This document shows positions 18,058 through 25,279 of a stretch of 45,948 bases of DNA, in pieces (position 1 is the first letter of the stretch; each line of letters begins with the position of its first letter). The position numbers and the translations under genes were made by a program. Below the pieces are notes generated by a model. The model was not told the DNA's origin. It ran no database searches and saw only the letters and a list, made by a program, of their open reading frames with translations. Origin of the DNA: Fuerstiella sp. GTDB lineage: Bacteria; Planctomycetota; Planctomycetia; Planctomycetales; Planctomycetaceae. Location: contig JAQWOH010000064.1 in assembly GCA_029245955.1 (NCBI GenBank), forward strand, positions 1 to 45,948, given 5' to 3'.

Positions 18058-19026
18058 ATGCCGCGGATAATGGTTACAGGTGCAGCCGGGCAACTGGGTT
18101 CGGCTCTGGTCAACGGATTACTGGCGAGAGGTGAGTGGGATGTCGTCGGTGTCGACAATCTGCTTTCGGGCAGAAAGGAACTCGTTCCTGCCAACTCGAA
18201 CAACTATCAATTCATCCAGGCCAACTGCAATAATCCGCTGGAAATCAGCCAGGTCATGCTGGGACATCGCTTTGATTATGTCTTCCACTATGCGGCCGTC
18301 GTCGGGGTTCAACGCACTCTGGACGACCCGATTTCCGTTCTGGAAGACATCAGAGGATTCGAAAACATCCTCGCGCTCTGCAAGAACACGAGGGTGAGCA
18401 GAGTCTTCTTTTCCTCCTCCTCTGAGGTCTACGGCGAACCGGTCGAAATCCCGCAGCGTGAGCATCAGACTCCGCTGAATTCCCGGCTTCCCTACGCGGT
18501 GGTCAAGAACGTTGGCGAGTGCTATCTGCGGTCGTTTCACCAGACATATGGCCTGGAATATACCGTCTTTCGCTTCTTCAACACGTATGGACCAAACCAG
18601 TCATACGACTTTGTCGTTCCACGGTTCATGATAAATGCCATCCATGGACAGGACCTGACGATCTACGGAGACGGCAGTCAGTCTCGGACGTTCTGCTATG
18701 TTGATGACAATGTTGACGCCTGCCTGAACTGCATGACACAGGATCTGTTCGTGAACGACACGCTCAATGTCGGCAGCGAGAAGATGTTCACAATCGCACA
18801 GTTGGCCGAGATCGTGATTGCTGAAGTGAATTCGACTTCAAAGATTCAATATGTGTCTGCTCTGGAAGAGGGTGACATGAAACGCCGTCAACCGGAATCG
18901 TCGAAAATGCAGCAGGCACTTGGACGCGATCTGTTGCCGCTGCAGGGCGGTATACAACGTATGCTTAACGACGAACGATTCATGAAGTATGCCTCCGAGA
19001 CTGCCAAACGCCGGGGATGGACTTAG
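18058..19026 (+). CDS. NAD-dependent epimerase/dehydratase (extended SDR)
   Basis: This 322-residue nucleotide-sugar enzyme has the NAD motif TGAAGQLG near residue 7, a Ser-rich SSSSEVYGEP segment, the catalytic pair in YAVVK, and the FRFFNTYGPNQ motif of extended SDR proteins. It resembles UDP-glucose 4-epimerases and UDP-glucuronate decarboxylases; the sequence alone does not decide between epimerase, decarboxylase and dehydratase. ATG 18058 has AGGAG about eight bases upstream, a good ribosome binding site. It lies between a broken and an intact copy of the same glycosyltransferase. Confidence 0.9.
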   Translation: MPRIMVTGAAGQLGSALVNGLLARGEWDVVGVDNLLSGRKELVPANSNNYQFIQANCNNPLEISQVMLGHRFDYVFHYAAVVGVQRTLDDPISVLEDIRGFENILALCKNTRVSRVFFSSSSEVYGEPVEIPQREHQTPLNSRLPYAVVKNVGECYLRSFHQTYGLEYTVFRFFNTYGPNQSYDFVVPRFMINAIHGQDLTIYGDGSQSRTFCYVDDNVDACLNCMTQDLFVNDTLNVGSEKMFTIAQLAEIVIAEVNSTSKIQYVSALEEGDMKRRQPESSKMQQALGRDLLPLQGGIQRMLNDERFMKYASETAKRRGWT

Positions 19027-19119
19027 AACAGATCAGCAGCGCCCATGGGCCCGTCTTCTGCGGACGCGAGATTGTCGATTTGATTAACACAGGTATTTCG
19101 TCAACGGATTGACAATATC

Positions 19120-20331
19120 ATGAATGCCCACGGACGGCAGAAACTGTTAATTGCCGTGGACTGGTTCGATCCGGCCGTTCGCGCAGGCGGGCCTGTTCAG
19201 AGCTGTGTCAACCTTGTCAATCTGTTGCACTCCGAGGCAAATATTGCGGTCGTCGCCGGAGACCGTGATCATGGAGATCGATTCGGGTTCTCATCAATCA
19301 GCGCCGATCAATGGCAGGACTGGAAGAACAAAGCTCAGGTACTGTATGCAACGCCTGGCTACCGCAGGGGCAGCGCATTTCGGGATTCCGTGACGCAGTT
19401 TGCTCCGGACACGGTTTACCTGAATGGTATCTTCAGCACTGCGTTTGCCGTGCGCCCGCTGCTGAGTCAGTGCCGCTGGCGCCATCAACGCCGCGTTGTT
19501 GTGGCTCCGCGGGGAATGCTGAAGCCATCTGCGCTGAAGATGAAGGCCTGGAAGAAACGGCCGCTGCTGACTCTGCTGCGACTGGCCCGCAGTCTGCACA
19601 ATGTCGTATTTCATGCGACATCTGAAGAAGAAGTCGATGAAATCCGCAGCGTGTTCGGCAGCGCCGCCGAAATCTACTGCATTCCCAACATTCCCTGCTT
19701 GCCGCAGCTCAAGCTGACAGAACACGATAAAGAACCCGGCGCATGCCGCCTGTGTTTTGTCGGGCGCATTCACCCTGTCAAGAACCTATTGCTGCTGCTG
19801 CAGCAACTGCAGCAGGTTGCTGGGCAATGCCGATTGGATATTGTGGGGCCCGTGGAAGACGAATCGTATTATCAGAGGTGCAGGGCAATCGTGGGTACGC
19901 TTCCGGGCAACATCACAGTTCAGTTTCGAGGTCCCCTGCCACACCATGAAACTCAGGCGATTTGTGCCGAGTGTGATGCAACGGTGGCTCCCACACAGGG
20001 CGAAAATTTCGGGCACGCGATTTTTGAGTCGTTCGCGATGGGCGTGCCGGCCCTTATCAGCGACAAGACCATGTGGCGTAATCTGGAACAGCAGCAGGCC
20101 GGGTGGGATGTCCCGTTGAGCGTCCCCGGTCGCTTCGCGGAAAAAATCAACGAGTTGTGCCGGATGAACGTCTTTGAGCTGCAGTCGTGGCGTCGAGGCG
20201 CTTTGAATCTTGCCGCTGCGTTCTTCAGGACGCACGACCTGCCTGGTGATTATCACCAAATGCTGTTTGGTACGCCACTGCCGCATTCAGGTGTCGTTAC
20301 GGATAAAACGCCCGACCGTACCGCTGCGTGA
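19120..20331 (+). CDS. Glycosyltransferase family 4 (GT-B), intact copy
   Basis: This 403-residue GT-B enzyme begins MNAHGRQKLLIAVDWFDP and has the donor-domain motifs CRLCFVGRIHPVKNLLLLLQ, then TVAPTQGENFGHAIFESFAM with an EX7E motif, then GVPALISDKTMW. It is the full-length relative of the remnant at 17.5 kb. It would transfer one sugar in assembly of the glycan. A CTG-rich run coding LLLLLQQLQQ lies near 19785-19815. A small GC-rich inverted repeat (20336-20342 and 20354-20360) follows the stop and could be a weak transcript end. Confidence 0.92.
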   Translation: MNAHGRQKLLIAVDWFDPAVRAGGPVQSCVNLVNLLHSEANIAVVAGDRDHGDRFGFSSISADQWQDWKNKAQVLYATPGYRRGSAFRDSVTQFAPDTVYLNGIFSTAFAVRPLLSQCRWRHQRRVVVAPRGMLKPSALKMKAWKKRPLLTLLRLARSLHNVVFHATSEEEVDEIRSVFGSAAEIYCIPNIPCLPQLKLTEHDKEPGACRLCFVGRIHPVKNLLLLLQQLQQVAGQCRLDIVGPVEDESYYQRCRAIVGTLPGNITVQFRGPLPHHETQAICAECDATVAPTQGENFGHAIFESFAMGVPALISDKTMWRNLEQQQAGWDVPLSVPGRFAEKINELCRMNVFELQSWRRGALNLAAAFFRTHDLPGDYHQMLFGTPLPHSGVVTDKTPDRTAA

Positions 20332-20567
20332 CCGCAGCCGCGAATTCCTGATACGCGGCTTCTCTGCCCTGCGCCGACATCTCCGCCTGGCGGGAAATGT
20401 GAATCGAGCAAACTGGCAGTTTCTGCCGATTCCTCCCGGCACTAAACCGTCAGGGGGTTGCGACGCCGTCTGCCCCCCAATCTGATCTTGCTGCTGTACT
20501 CATTAACGCACTAAAAAGAGACGCAAAATCCGTCTTGTCGGCGAACTTTCACCTGAAAGGAGCCGCA
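20332..20567. other. Intergenic stretch before the carbamoyltransferase region
   Basis: No gene is supported here. It holds the small GC-rich inverted repeat just after the glycosyltransferase stop. At its right end it has a perfect AAAGGAG ribosome binding site at 20556-20562, which belongs to the small open frame that follows. Confidence 0.4.
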
Positions 20568-20696
20568 ATGGCAGGTTCTGCAGCAAATGCTCAAAGGACA
20601 CGTTTGGCGTGTTGCTCGTCTGTGAAGCTCTGTCTGGCGGATTGCGGCCGGGCATTTGTCAGTGGGTATCTCGCCGTTCTACAGGCGTTTGACTGA
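20568..20696 (+). CDS. Possible small protein or leader peptide of 42 residues
   Basis: ATG 20568 is five bases downstream of AAAGGAG (20556-20562), one of the best ribosome binding sites in the window. The frame encodes 42 residues with four Cys (LACCSSV, LCLAD, then CGRAF) and ends at TGA 20694-20696, 57 bases before the carbamoyltransferase start. There is no recognisable domain. It could be a translated leader, a real small protein or chance. The strong ribosome binding site is the only support. Confidence 0.35.
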   Translation: MAGSAANAQRTRLACCSSVKLCLADCGRAFVSGYLAVLQAFD

Positions 20697-20752
20697 CAGG
20701 GCGGGGCATGACGCAAACGACTATCACTTCTGGCGAAAGGAATCGCTCGTCG

Positions 20753-22522
20753 ATGAACATCATTGGACTCAATGCCTATCACGGGGATGCATCTGCTGCT
20801 GTGGTCGTGGACGGTCAGCTGATTGCAGCGGTCGAAGAAGAACGGCTGAATCGCATCAAGCACTGGGCCGGGTTCCCGTCTCAGTCGATCCGGTATTGTC
20901 TGGATGCCGCAGGTATTGAAATCAGCGATGTGGATCACATCGCCGTATCCTTCAATCCGCGCGCGAACCTTATGAAACGCCTTGCGTTCGTTGCGACTCA
21001 CCGTCCCAGTGTGCGAGCCATTATCGACCGCCTGAAACGACAGGGGAAAACTCTTGGTCTGGACCAGCAACTGGCTGAGGGTCTGGGTGTCGACCGCAGT
21101 GAAATTCGAGCTCAGATCCACCGCATTGAACACCATCAGACGCACGTCGCTGCCGGATTTCTACTGTCCCCTTTTGATGAAGCCGCCGTGTTGTCCGTCG
21201 ACGGGATGGGAGACTTTACCAGCACGTTGACGGCTCATGGACACGGGACGAACTGGGACGAATTTGATCGCGTCTACTATCCGCACTCTATCGGATTTCT
21301 GTACAGCGCCCTGACGATGTATCTTGGGTTTCCATACTACGGCGACGAGTACAAGGTGATGGGACTCGCACCATATGGAGAACCGGAATTTGCTGACGTG
21401 ATCCGTCGCATGATTCAGCCGAAGGGCGACACGTTCGAGTTGAATCTCGATTACTTCACGCATCACAAGAACGGTGTGAAGATGAAGTGGAACGACGGGG
21501 CGCCTGTCGTGGAGCCGTTTCACAGTCAGCGACTCGTCGATGAGCTCGGTCCCATGAGGGGCAAAGATGAGGAAATGACTCAGCGTCATGACAACATAGC
21601 CAAAAGTCTGCAGGTCGTCACGGAAGAGATCATCATTCACCTTCTTAATCGGCTTCATGAGAAAACGAAGTCGGACAATCTGTGCATGACCGGCGGGGTC
21701 GCAATGAACTCTGTTGCGAACGGCAAGATTACTTCGCACACTCCCTTCAAAGAGGTCTACATTCCGGCAGGGGCGGCTGATAACGGTACTTCGTTTGGTG
21801 CTGCCTTTTACGTGTGGAATCGTGTTCTTGGAAACTCCCGCACGTTTGTTCAGGACCATGCGTACTGGGGATTCGAAAGCCATGATGAAGATGCCGTGAA
21901 CGCAGCAGACAGTGCGGGCGTGCCTTTTGAGCGACTGGATCCATCTGAACTTGTTGACAGCGTTTCAGACCTGTTGATTGATGGGAAGGTTGTTGGCTGG
22001 TTTCAGGGGAAAATGGAATTTGGAGCTCGTGCGCTTGGAAATCGATCGCTGCTGGCAGATCCGCGTCGGACTGACATGCGGGATATCATCAACCTGCGAA
22101 TTAAATACCGCGAGAAATTTCGTCCGTTTGCGCCAAGTATTCTGGAAGAGTATGTCAACGAATGGTTTGAGGTCGCCGAGCCGACTCCGTACATGGAGAA
22201 GGTGTTTCCGATTCGGCCTGATAAGCATGCGGTCATCCCCGCCGTGACTCATGTGGATGGTACGGGACGATTACAAACTGTCTCCAGACAGTCCAATCCC
22301 TTGTATCACTCTCTCATCAGCCGATTCCATGAAAAGACCGGTATTCCGATCGTACTGAATACCTCGTTGAACGAGAACGAGCCGATCGTCCGCACGCCAG
22401 AGGAGGCCATCAATTGCTTCCTGCGTACTGATATGGACGCGATTGTGATGGGGAATGTAATCGTGAATCGACACCACACGGAATTCCCGGCCCGATATCG
22501 AGAGCATCGACGGGCGGCCTGA
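20753..22522 (+). CDS. Carbamoyltransferase, NodU/TobZ/CmcH family
   Basis: This protein of 589 residues begins MNIIGLNAYHGDASAAVVVD and contains IEHHQTHVAAGFLLSPF, AVLSVDGMGD and, in the C-terminal half, FGARALGNRSLLADPR and IVLNTSLNENEPIVRTP. These are the hallmarks of O-carbamoyltransferases with an N-terminal Kae1-like domain and a C-terminal YrdC-like domain. The reaction moves a carbamoyl group from carbamoyl phosphate, through carbamoyl-adenylate, to a hydroxyl, here probably on a sugar of the glycan. ATG 20753 gives the standard N-terminus and has AAAGGA about 13 bases upstream; ATG 20708 would add 15 residues. Confidence 0.93.
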   Translation: MNIIGLNAYHGDASAAVVVDGQLIAAVEEERLNRIKHWAGFPSQSIRYCLDAAGIEISDVDHIAVSFNPRANLMKRLAFVATHRPSVRAIIDRLKRQGKTLGLDQQLAEGLGVDRSEIRAQIHRIEHHQTHVAAGFLLSPFDEAAVLSVDGMGDFTSTLTAHGHGTNWDEFDRVYYPHSIGFLYSALTMYLGFPYYGDEYKVMGLAPYGEPEFADVIRRMIQPKGDTFELNLDYFTHHKNGVKMKWNDGAPVVEPFHSQRLVDELGPMRGKDEEMTQRHDNIAKSLQVVTEEIIIHLLNRLHEKTKSDNLCMTGGVAMNSVANGKITSHTPFKEVYIPAGAADNGTSFGAAFYVWNRVLGNSRTFVQDHAYWGFESHDEDAVNAADSAGVPFERLDPSELVDSVSDLLIDGKVVGWFQGKMEFGARALGNRSLLADPRRTDMRDIINLRIKYREKFRPFAPSILEEYVNEWFEVAEPTPYMEKVFPIRPDKHAVIPAVTHVDGTGRLQTVSRQSNPLYHSLISRFHEKTGIPIVLNTSLNENEPIVRTPEEAINCFLRTDMDAIVMGNVIVNRHHTEFPARYREHRRAA

Positions 22523-23087
22523 GCAAATCGAGTTACCGTTGTTCGAGTTATCGTTGTGTTTCGGGTGACATGACAACGCTCGTCTTCCCAGCGAAATTGG
22601 CGGTTATATACGGCGGTGACGCACGACTCTCAGGAGGAGGTCAGCACCACCTTCCGAAGCTGTCCTTGTACCACCTGTACGGAGCTTGTCCTCCATCGGT
22701 CAGTTTCAGGGCAGTCTCAGGACTGCACGTCAGTCCGTGCTCGTGCATAGCTTCCGGTCGGTTGCCGACGCAGGCGAAGCCGAATCTGGTTGTCAAGCTG
22801 GGCTTCGCCTCTTCAGACGTCACTGGTTTGAAATCTTTGCAGGTCCGATAATCGAAGCTGCAGAATTGGCTGGTTACTCGCTGAAATCTCGCCCTGTGCA
22901 GAAATACAATCTGGATCGCGCGGGAAAAAGCACTAACTCGGGATTTCTGATCCGATCATTACGAGTAGCATAACCAGGCGCAGGCGGATGGACCGTACTG
23001 CTCGTGCATCTTTAGTCGCCGAAACGTTCCTGCCAGTCAAATCGTTTGAGGTTGTTCGCAGGGCAAGAAGTTAAGGATACGGAAATC
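22523..23087. other. 565-base stretch with no confident gene
   Basis: No + strand gene is supported. On the minus strand, 22823-22641 encodes a 60-residue frame with a striking Trp/Tyr/Gly-rich end (GGQAPYRWYKDSFGRW). It starts without a clear ribosome binding site. I have an impression that similar strings recur in planctomycete genomes but cannot check it. A perfect 10-bp inverted repeat (22772-22781 and 22801-22810) lies inside that frame. The right end carries AAGGA upstream of the next start. Confidence 0.4.
22529..22558 (+). repeat. Tandem 15-bp direct repeat
   Basis: CGAGTTACCGTTGTT (22529-22543) is followed at once by CGAGTTATCGTTGTG (22544-22558), matching at 13 of 15 positions. It lies just after the carbamoyltransferase stop. 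No function can be assigned. Confidence 0.6.
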
Positions 23088-23627
23088 ATGCGTGTTCCCA
23101 TTGTGATGGCAACCATCTTCTCGATGACGGCACTCCCGACAGTACCTTCTGCTTTTGCGGGGCCTGCCCCCACAGAGTCAAAGGTGTCCCTTCAGAATGT
23201 TGAGCTCAGCACAGCCGGCACGGTCGCCGGACATATTGTAGACGCCAAAGGTGCACCGTTGAGTAACGCCAAACTGCAGATTCGCACTAAGGCTGGCTCA
23301 CAGGATGTCACAACAGACGGGAAGGGCCGATTCAGCGTTGAAAGCAAGGTTGGTGGCAATTGTGCAATCGTCATTGGCGACAAAGCTTATGCCTGTCGCT
23401 TGTGGACGAACGGTACTGCCCCGCCAAGGTCGCTCACAAAGTTTGGTGTTGTTCACACCAAAGGACCAGTCGTACGCGGTCAGTACGATGAATGTGTCGA
23501 TGGCTGCGACGACAATGGCTACGGCCGGCTCGGTGGCGTCAGCAAAGGTCAGTTACTGGGCCTGGGTTTGCTGGCTGGAGCGGTTGTTGCGATCGTGCTG
23601 GCGGTCGAAAATAATGATGGAAGCTAA
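23088..23627 (+). CDS. Secreted small protein, paralogue 1 (carboxypeptidase-regulatory-like domain, C-terminal membrane helix)
   Basis: This 179-residue protein has a signal peptide (MRVPIVMATIFSMTALPTVP, cleavage probably after SAFA). A beta-rich domain follows (VSLQNVELSTAGTVAGHIVD and DVTTDGKGRFSVE) like the carboxypeptidase regulatory or CNA-B fold. Then come a conserved ACRLWTNGTAPPRS segment, VVRGQ, and a C-terminal hydrophobic helix (LLGLGLLAGAVVAIVLAV) ending NNDGS. A Cys- and Asp-rich insert (CVDGCDDNG) is unique to this copy. ATG 23088 is chosen because it starts the signal peptide and has AAGGA upstream. Two paralogues are in the window, at 23817 and 31949. A terminator follows directly. 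The function is unknown; it is probably anchored in the cell envelope. Confidence 0.85.
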   Translation: MRVPIVMATIFSMTALPTVPSAFAGPAPTESKVSLQNVELSTAGTVAGHIVDAKGAPLSNAKLQIRTKAGSQDVTTDGKGRFSVESKVGGNCAIVIGDKAYACRLWTNGTAPPRSLTKFGVVHTKGPVVRGQYDECVDGCDDNGYGRLGGVSKGQLLGLGLLAGAVVAIVLAVENNDGS

Positions 23628-23641
23628 TCAAATGCTTCGCC

Positions 23642-23705
23642 AGATTGATGTCTGCCCGGAAGAAAAGTTAAATTCCCGGGCAGAAATCAATCTCTTGCCT
23701 TTTTG
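23642..23705 (+). terminator. Intrinsic terminator after paralogue 1
   Basis: The arms 23642-23659 and 23676-23693 pair almost perfectly (17 of 18, one G/A mismatch), with the GC-rich core CTGCCCGG/CCGGGCAG near the loop. A T-rich stretch containing CCTTTTT follows the hairpin. It starts 14 bases after the stop codon at 23627. Confidence 0.8.
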
Positions 23706-23770
23706 AACATCCATTGCTGGAATTCTGAAAAGGACGGCTGATTTGCTTCCCTCTGAATAGCCGATGATAC

Positions 23771-23800
23771 ACAACGAACGGAAATGTCTCCATTCGTTGT
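23771..23800 (+). promoter_or_regulatory. Hairpin in the 5' leader of paralogue 2
   Basis: ACAACGAA (23771-23778) pairs with TTCGTTGT (23793-23800), and after one mismatch GGA (23780-23782) pairs with TCC (23789-23791), leaving a six-base loop. The hairpin ends two bases before the AAAGG ribosome binding site of the next gene, so it could affect translation start. It is a structural observation only. Confidence 0.4.
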
Positions 23801-23816
23801 TGTAAAGGCACAGGAA

Positions 23817-24338
23817 ATGCGAACAGTCGTCACCAGTGTTCTTCTTGCCTCGCTGTTGATGTCCCCAATAGCATCTTTCGCAGACGGAACACCCGTTCAC
23901 GCAGACTCTGCTAAACGGGTGGAACTCAGGAATGTCGAACTCGCGACTGGCGAAGTCCTTAATGGACAGTTCGTCAACACTGCCGGGCAGCCGCTGATTG
24001 GGGCTGTTGTTACGATTCGGCTGGCGAAAGACATCCATAAGGTCACCACCGACAATGCGGGCCGTTTTTCCGTACGTGGTCTCCACGGCGGACAGTGCCT
24101 TATTCACATTGGTGACAAAGCGTTCGCCTGTCGTCTATGGGCCAACGGAACGGCACCTCCGCGGTCGTTGAAGTCAATTGCCCTTGTCAATTCGGACAGC
24201 GAAGACACGCTGGTTCGCGGACAGGGAATTCAGGACCGCATCCGTTCTCTGACGCGCAGCCAGCAGATTGCCCTGGGGGCTATCGTAATCGGCGGCACCG
24301 CTCTGGGAATCGCTCTAGCTCAGGATGACGCGAGCTGA
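23817..24338 (+). CDS. Secreted small protein, paralogue 2 (same family)
   Basis: This 173-residue relative of the preceding gene has a signal peptide (MRTVVTSVLLASLLMSPIAS, cleavage near FADG), then VELRNVELATGEVLNGQFVN, KVTTDNAGRFSVR, the shared block IGDKAFACRLWANGTAPPRS, VRGQGIQDRIRSLTRSQQIA and a C-terminal hydrophobic helix (LGAIVIGGTALGIALA) ending QDDAS. ATG 23817 is nine bases after AAAGG (23803-23807) and starts the signal peptide; an in-frame ATG at 23784 lies inside the leader hairpin and is less likely. It lies directly downstream of paralogue 1 in the same direction, but a terminator stands between them. The function is unknown. Confidence 0.87.
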   Translation: MRTVVTSVLLASLLMSPIASFADGTPVHADSAKRVELRNVELATGEVLNGQFVNTAGQPLIGAVVTIRLAKDIHKVTTDNAGRFSVRGLHGGQCLIHIGDKAFACRLWANGTAPPRSLKSIALVNSDSEDTLVRGQGIQDRIRSLTRSQQIALGAIVIGGTALGIALAQDDAS

Positions 24339-24397
24339 ACAATCGAAACTACGGTCGGTAAAGAAAACTGCTCCGCTACGGAACAGACGGAAAACAC

Positions 24398-24434
24398 AAA
24401 AAAGGCGGGGGACTTAGGTTCCCCGCCTTTTTTT
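24398..24434 (+). terminator. Strong intrinsic terminator after paralogue 2
   Basis: AAAAAAGGCGGGG (24398-24410) pairs with CCCCGCCTTTTTT (24421-24433); three more pairs extend the stem inward (one G-T) to a TTAG loop. The 3' arm runs into a T tract. With A and T runs on both sides it could act in both directions. Confidence 0.95.
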
Positions 24435-24753
24435 CTGCATGAGCTCGGCCTTCCACCAGTCAATTGTCAGTGATTGATGCTCAGGTCTTTCGTCATCTGA
24501 TGCGAACGGTACGGTGCTTAATTCCGGGCTGATCGGATCGTTCTCTTCTGTGCATGTGTACAGGTGGGTTCAATACAGCTGTCTACAGGAACGATGCGCA
24601 AGTGAGTGAATCAAACACATGATAGAACCGTGGCATTCAATTAGTTGCTGTTATTGAATCTGCTGCATGTGCATTGTCGTGACGACCGGCACCAGGTCGT
24701 TGCATGGACTGACTTTCAATTTTAACATGTCCTGATACCAACGGCAGACTCAA
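24435..24753. other. Intergenic stretch without a supported gene
   Basis: This stretch of 319 bases lies between the terminator and the TTG start of the next gene. No convincing gene, repeat or promoter could be read. It presumably holds the promoter of the small membrane protein gene. Confidence 0.4.
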
Positions 24754-25203
24754 TTGACTGATGTCGATGCCAACCCGTATGCGACTCCAGCGGCGATTGT
24801 CGAGACGCCGGTAGCCTCAACGTCAGACAGGTCACGTATTCCGCCGGTGCTGGTGAGCATTGGTGTCGCCGCATACTGTAGCTTTACGGTTCTGCTGCTA
24901 ACATCAACGGACATTGATCGTCAGGGCGGAATGGTCTTCCTGATCAACTTCCCGCTAATGCTGCTGTGGTGCGTTTCGATCTGGAAGACCGATCGCTTTG
25001 GTCCTGTACTTGGCGTCGGAGCAGCAGCTGCTCAGGGAATTGTGGCCAGAATCATGATTCGGCGCGACATAGGTGATGATGATGTTGTGTATGTCATCAA
25101 CGGTGGCATCATTCTGGTGATTCTTCTGCTGGCAGTCATGTGCTGGATATTTCGGAGGCGGCATCGGGCAACGGTCAGCGAAGACCCTCTGGAAATGTCA
25201 TGA
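24754..25203 (+). CDS. Small integral membrane protein (NPYATP N-terminus)
   Basis: This 149-residue protein begins TDVDANPYATPAAIVETP. A short NPYA(T/S)P-type N-terminus is often seen in planctomycete membrane proteins. Four hydrophobic segments follow: ISIGVAAY-like (VSIGVAAYCSFTVLLL), VFLINFPLMLLWCVSIW, GPVLGVGAAAAQGIVARI and VINGGIILVILLLAVMCWIF. The C-terminus is basic and probably cytoplasmic. The start is a TTG (24754), with no ATG in frame before the first membrane segment. The function is unknown. It faces the hydrolase gene on the other strand tail to tail. Confidence 0.7.
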   Translation: MTDVDANPYATPAAIVETPVASTSDRSRIPPVLVSIGVAAYCSFTVLLLTSTDIDRQGGMVFLINFPLMLLWCVSIWKTDRFGPVLGVGAAAAQGIVARIMIRRDIGDDDVVYVINGGIILVILLLAVMCWIFRRRHRATVSEDPLEMS

Positions 25204-25263
25204 GCAACCGTCAATGGTGCCCCCACCGTTCACAGGCAGACAACGACGATTTCGCTGCTCCGT

Positions 25264-25279
25264 CCTTTAGATCTAAAGG
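25264..25279. repeat. Perfect 16-bp palindrome at a convergent gene junction
   Basis: CCTTTAGATCTAAAGG is its own reverse complement. It covers the last codons and stop of the minus-strand hydrolase, in the 69-base gap between two converging genes. It could be a transcript-end hairpin or a protein binding site. Confidence 0.6.

Noticed and set aside
23784..23816. ATG 23784 as the start of paralogue 2
   Set aside because: It lies inside a hairpin and would put 11 residues before the signal peptide; ATG 23817 has AAAGG at good spacing.
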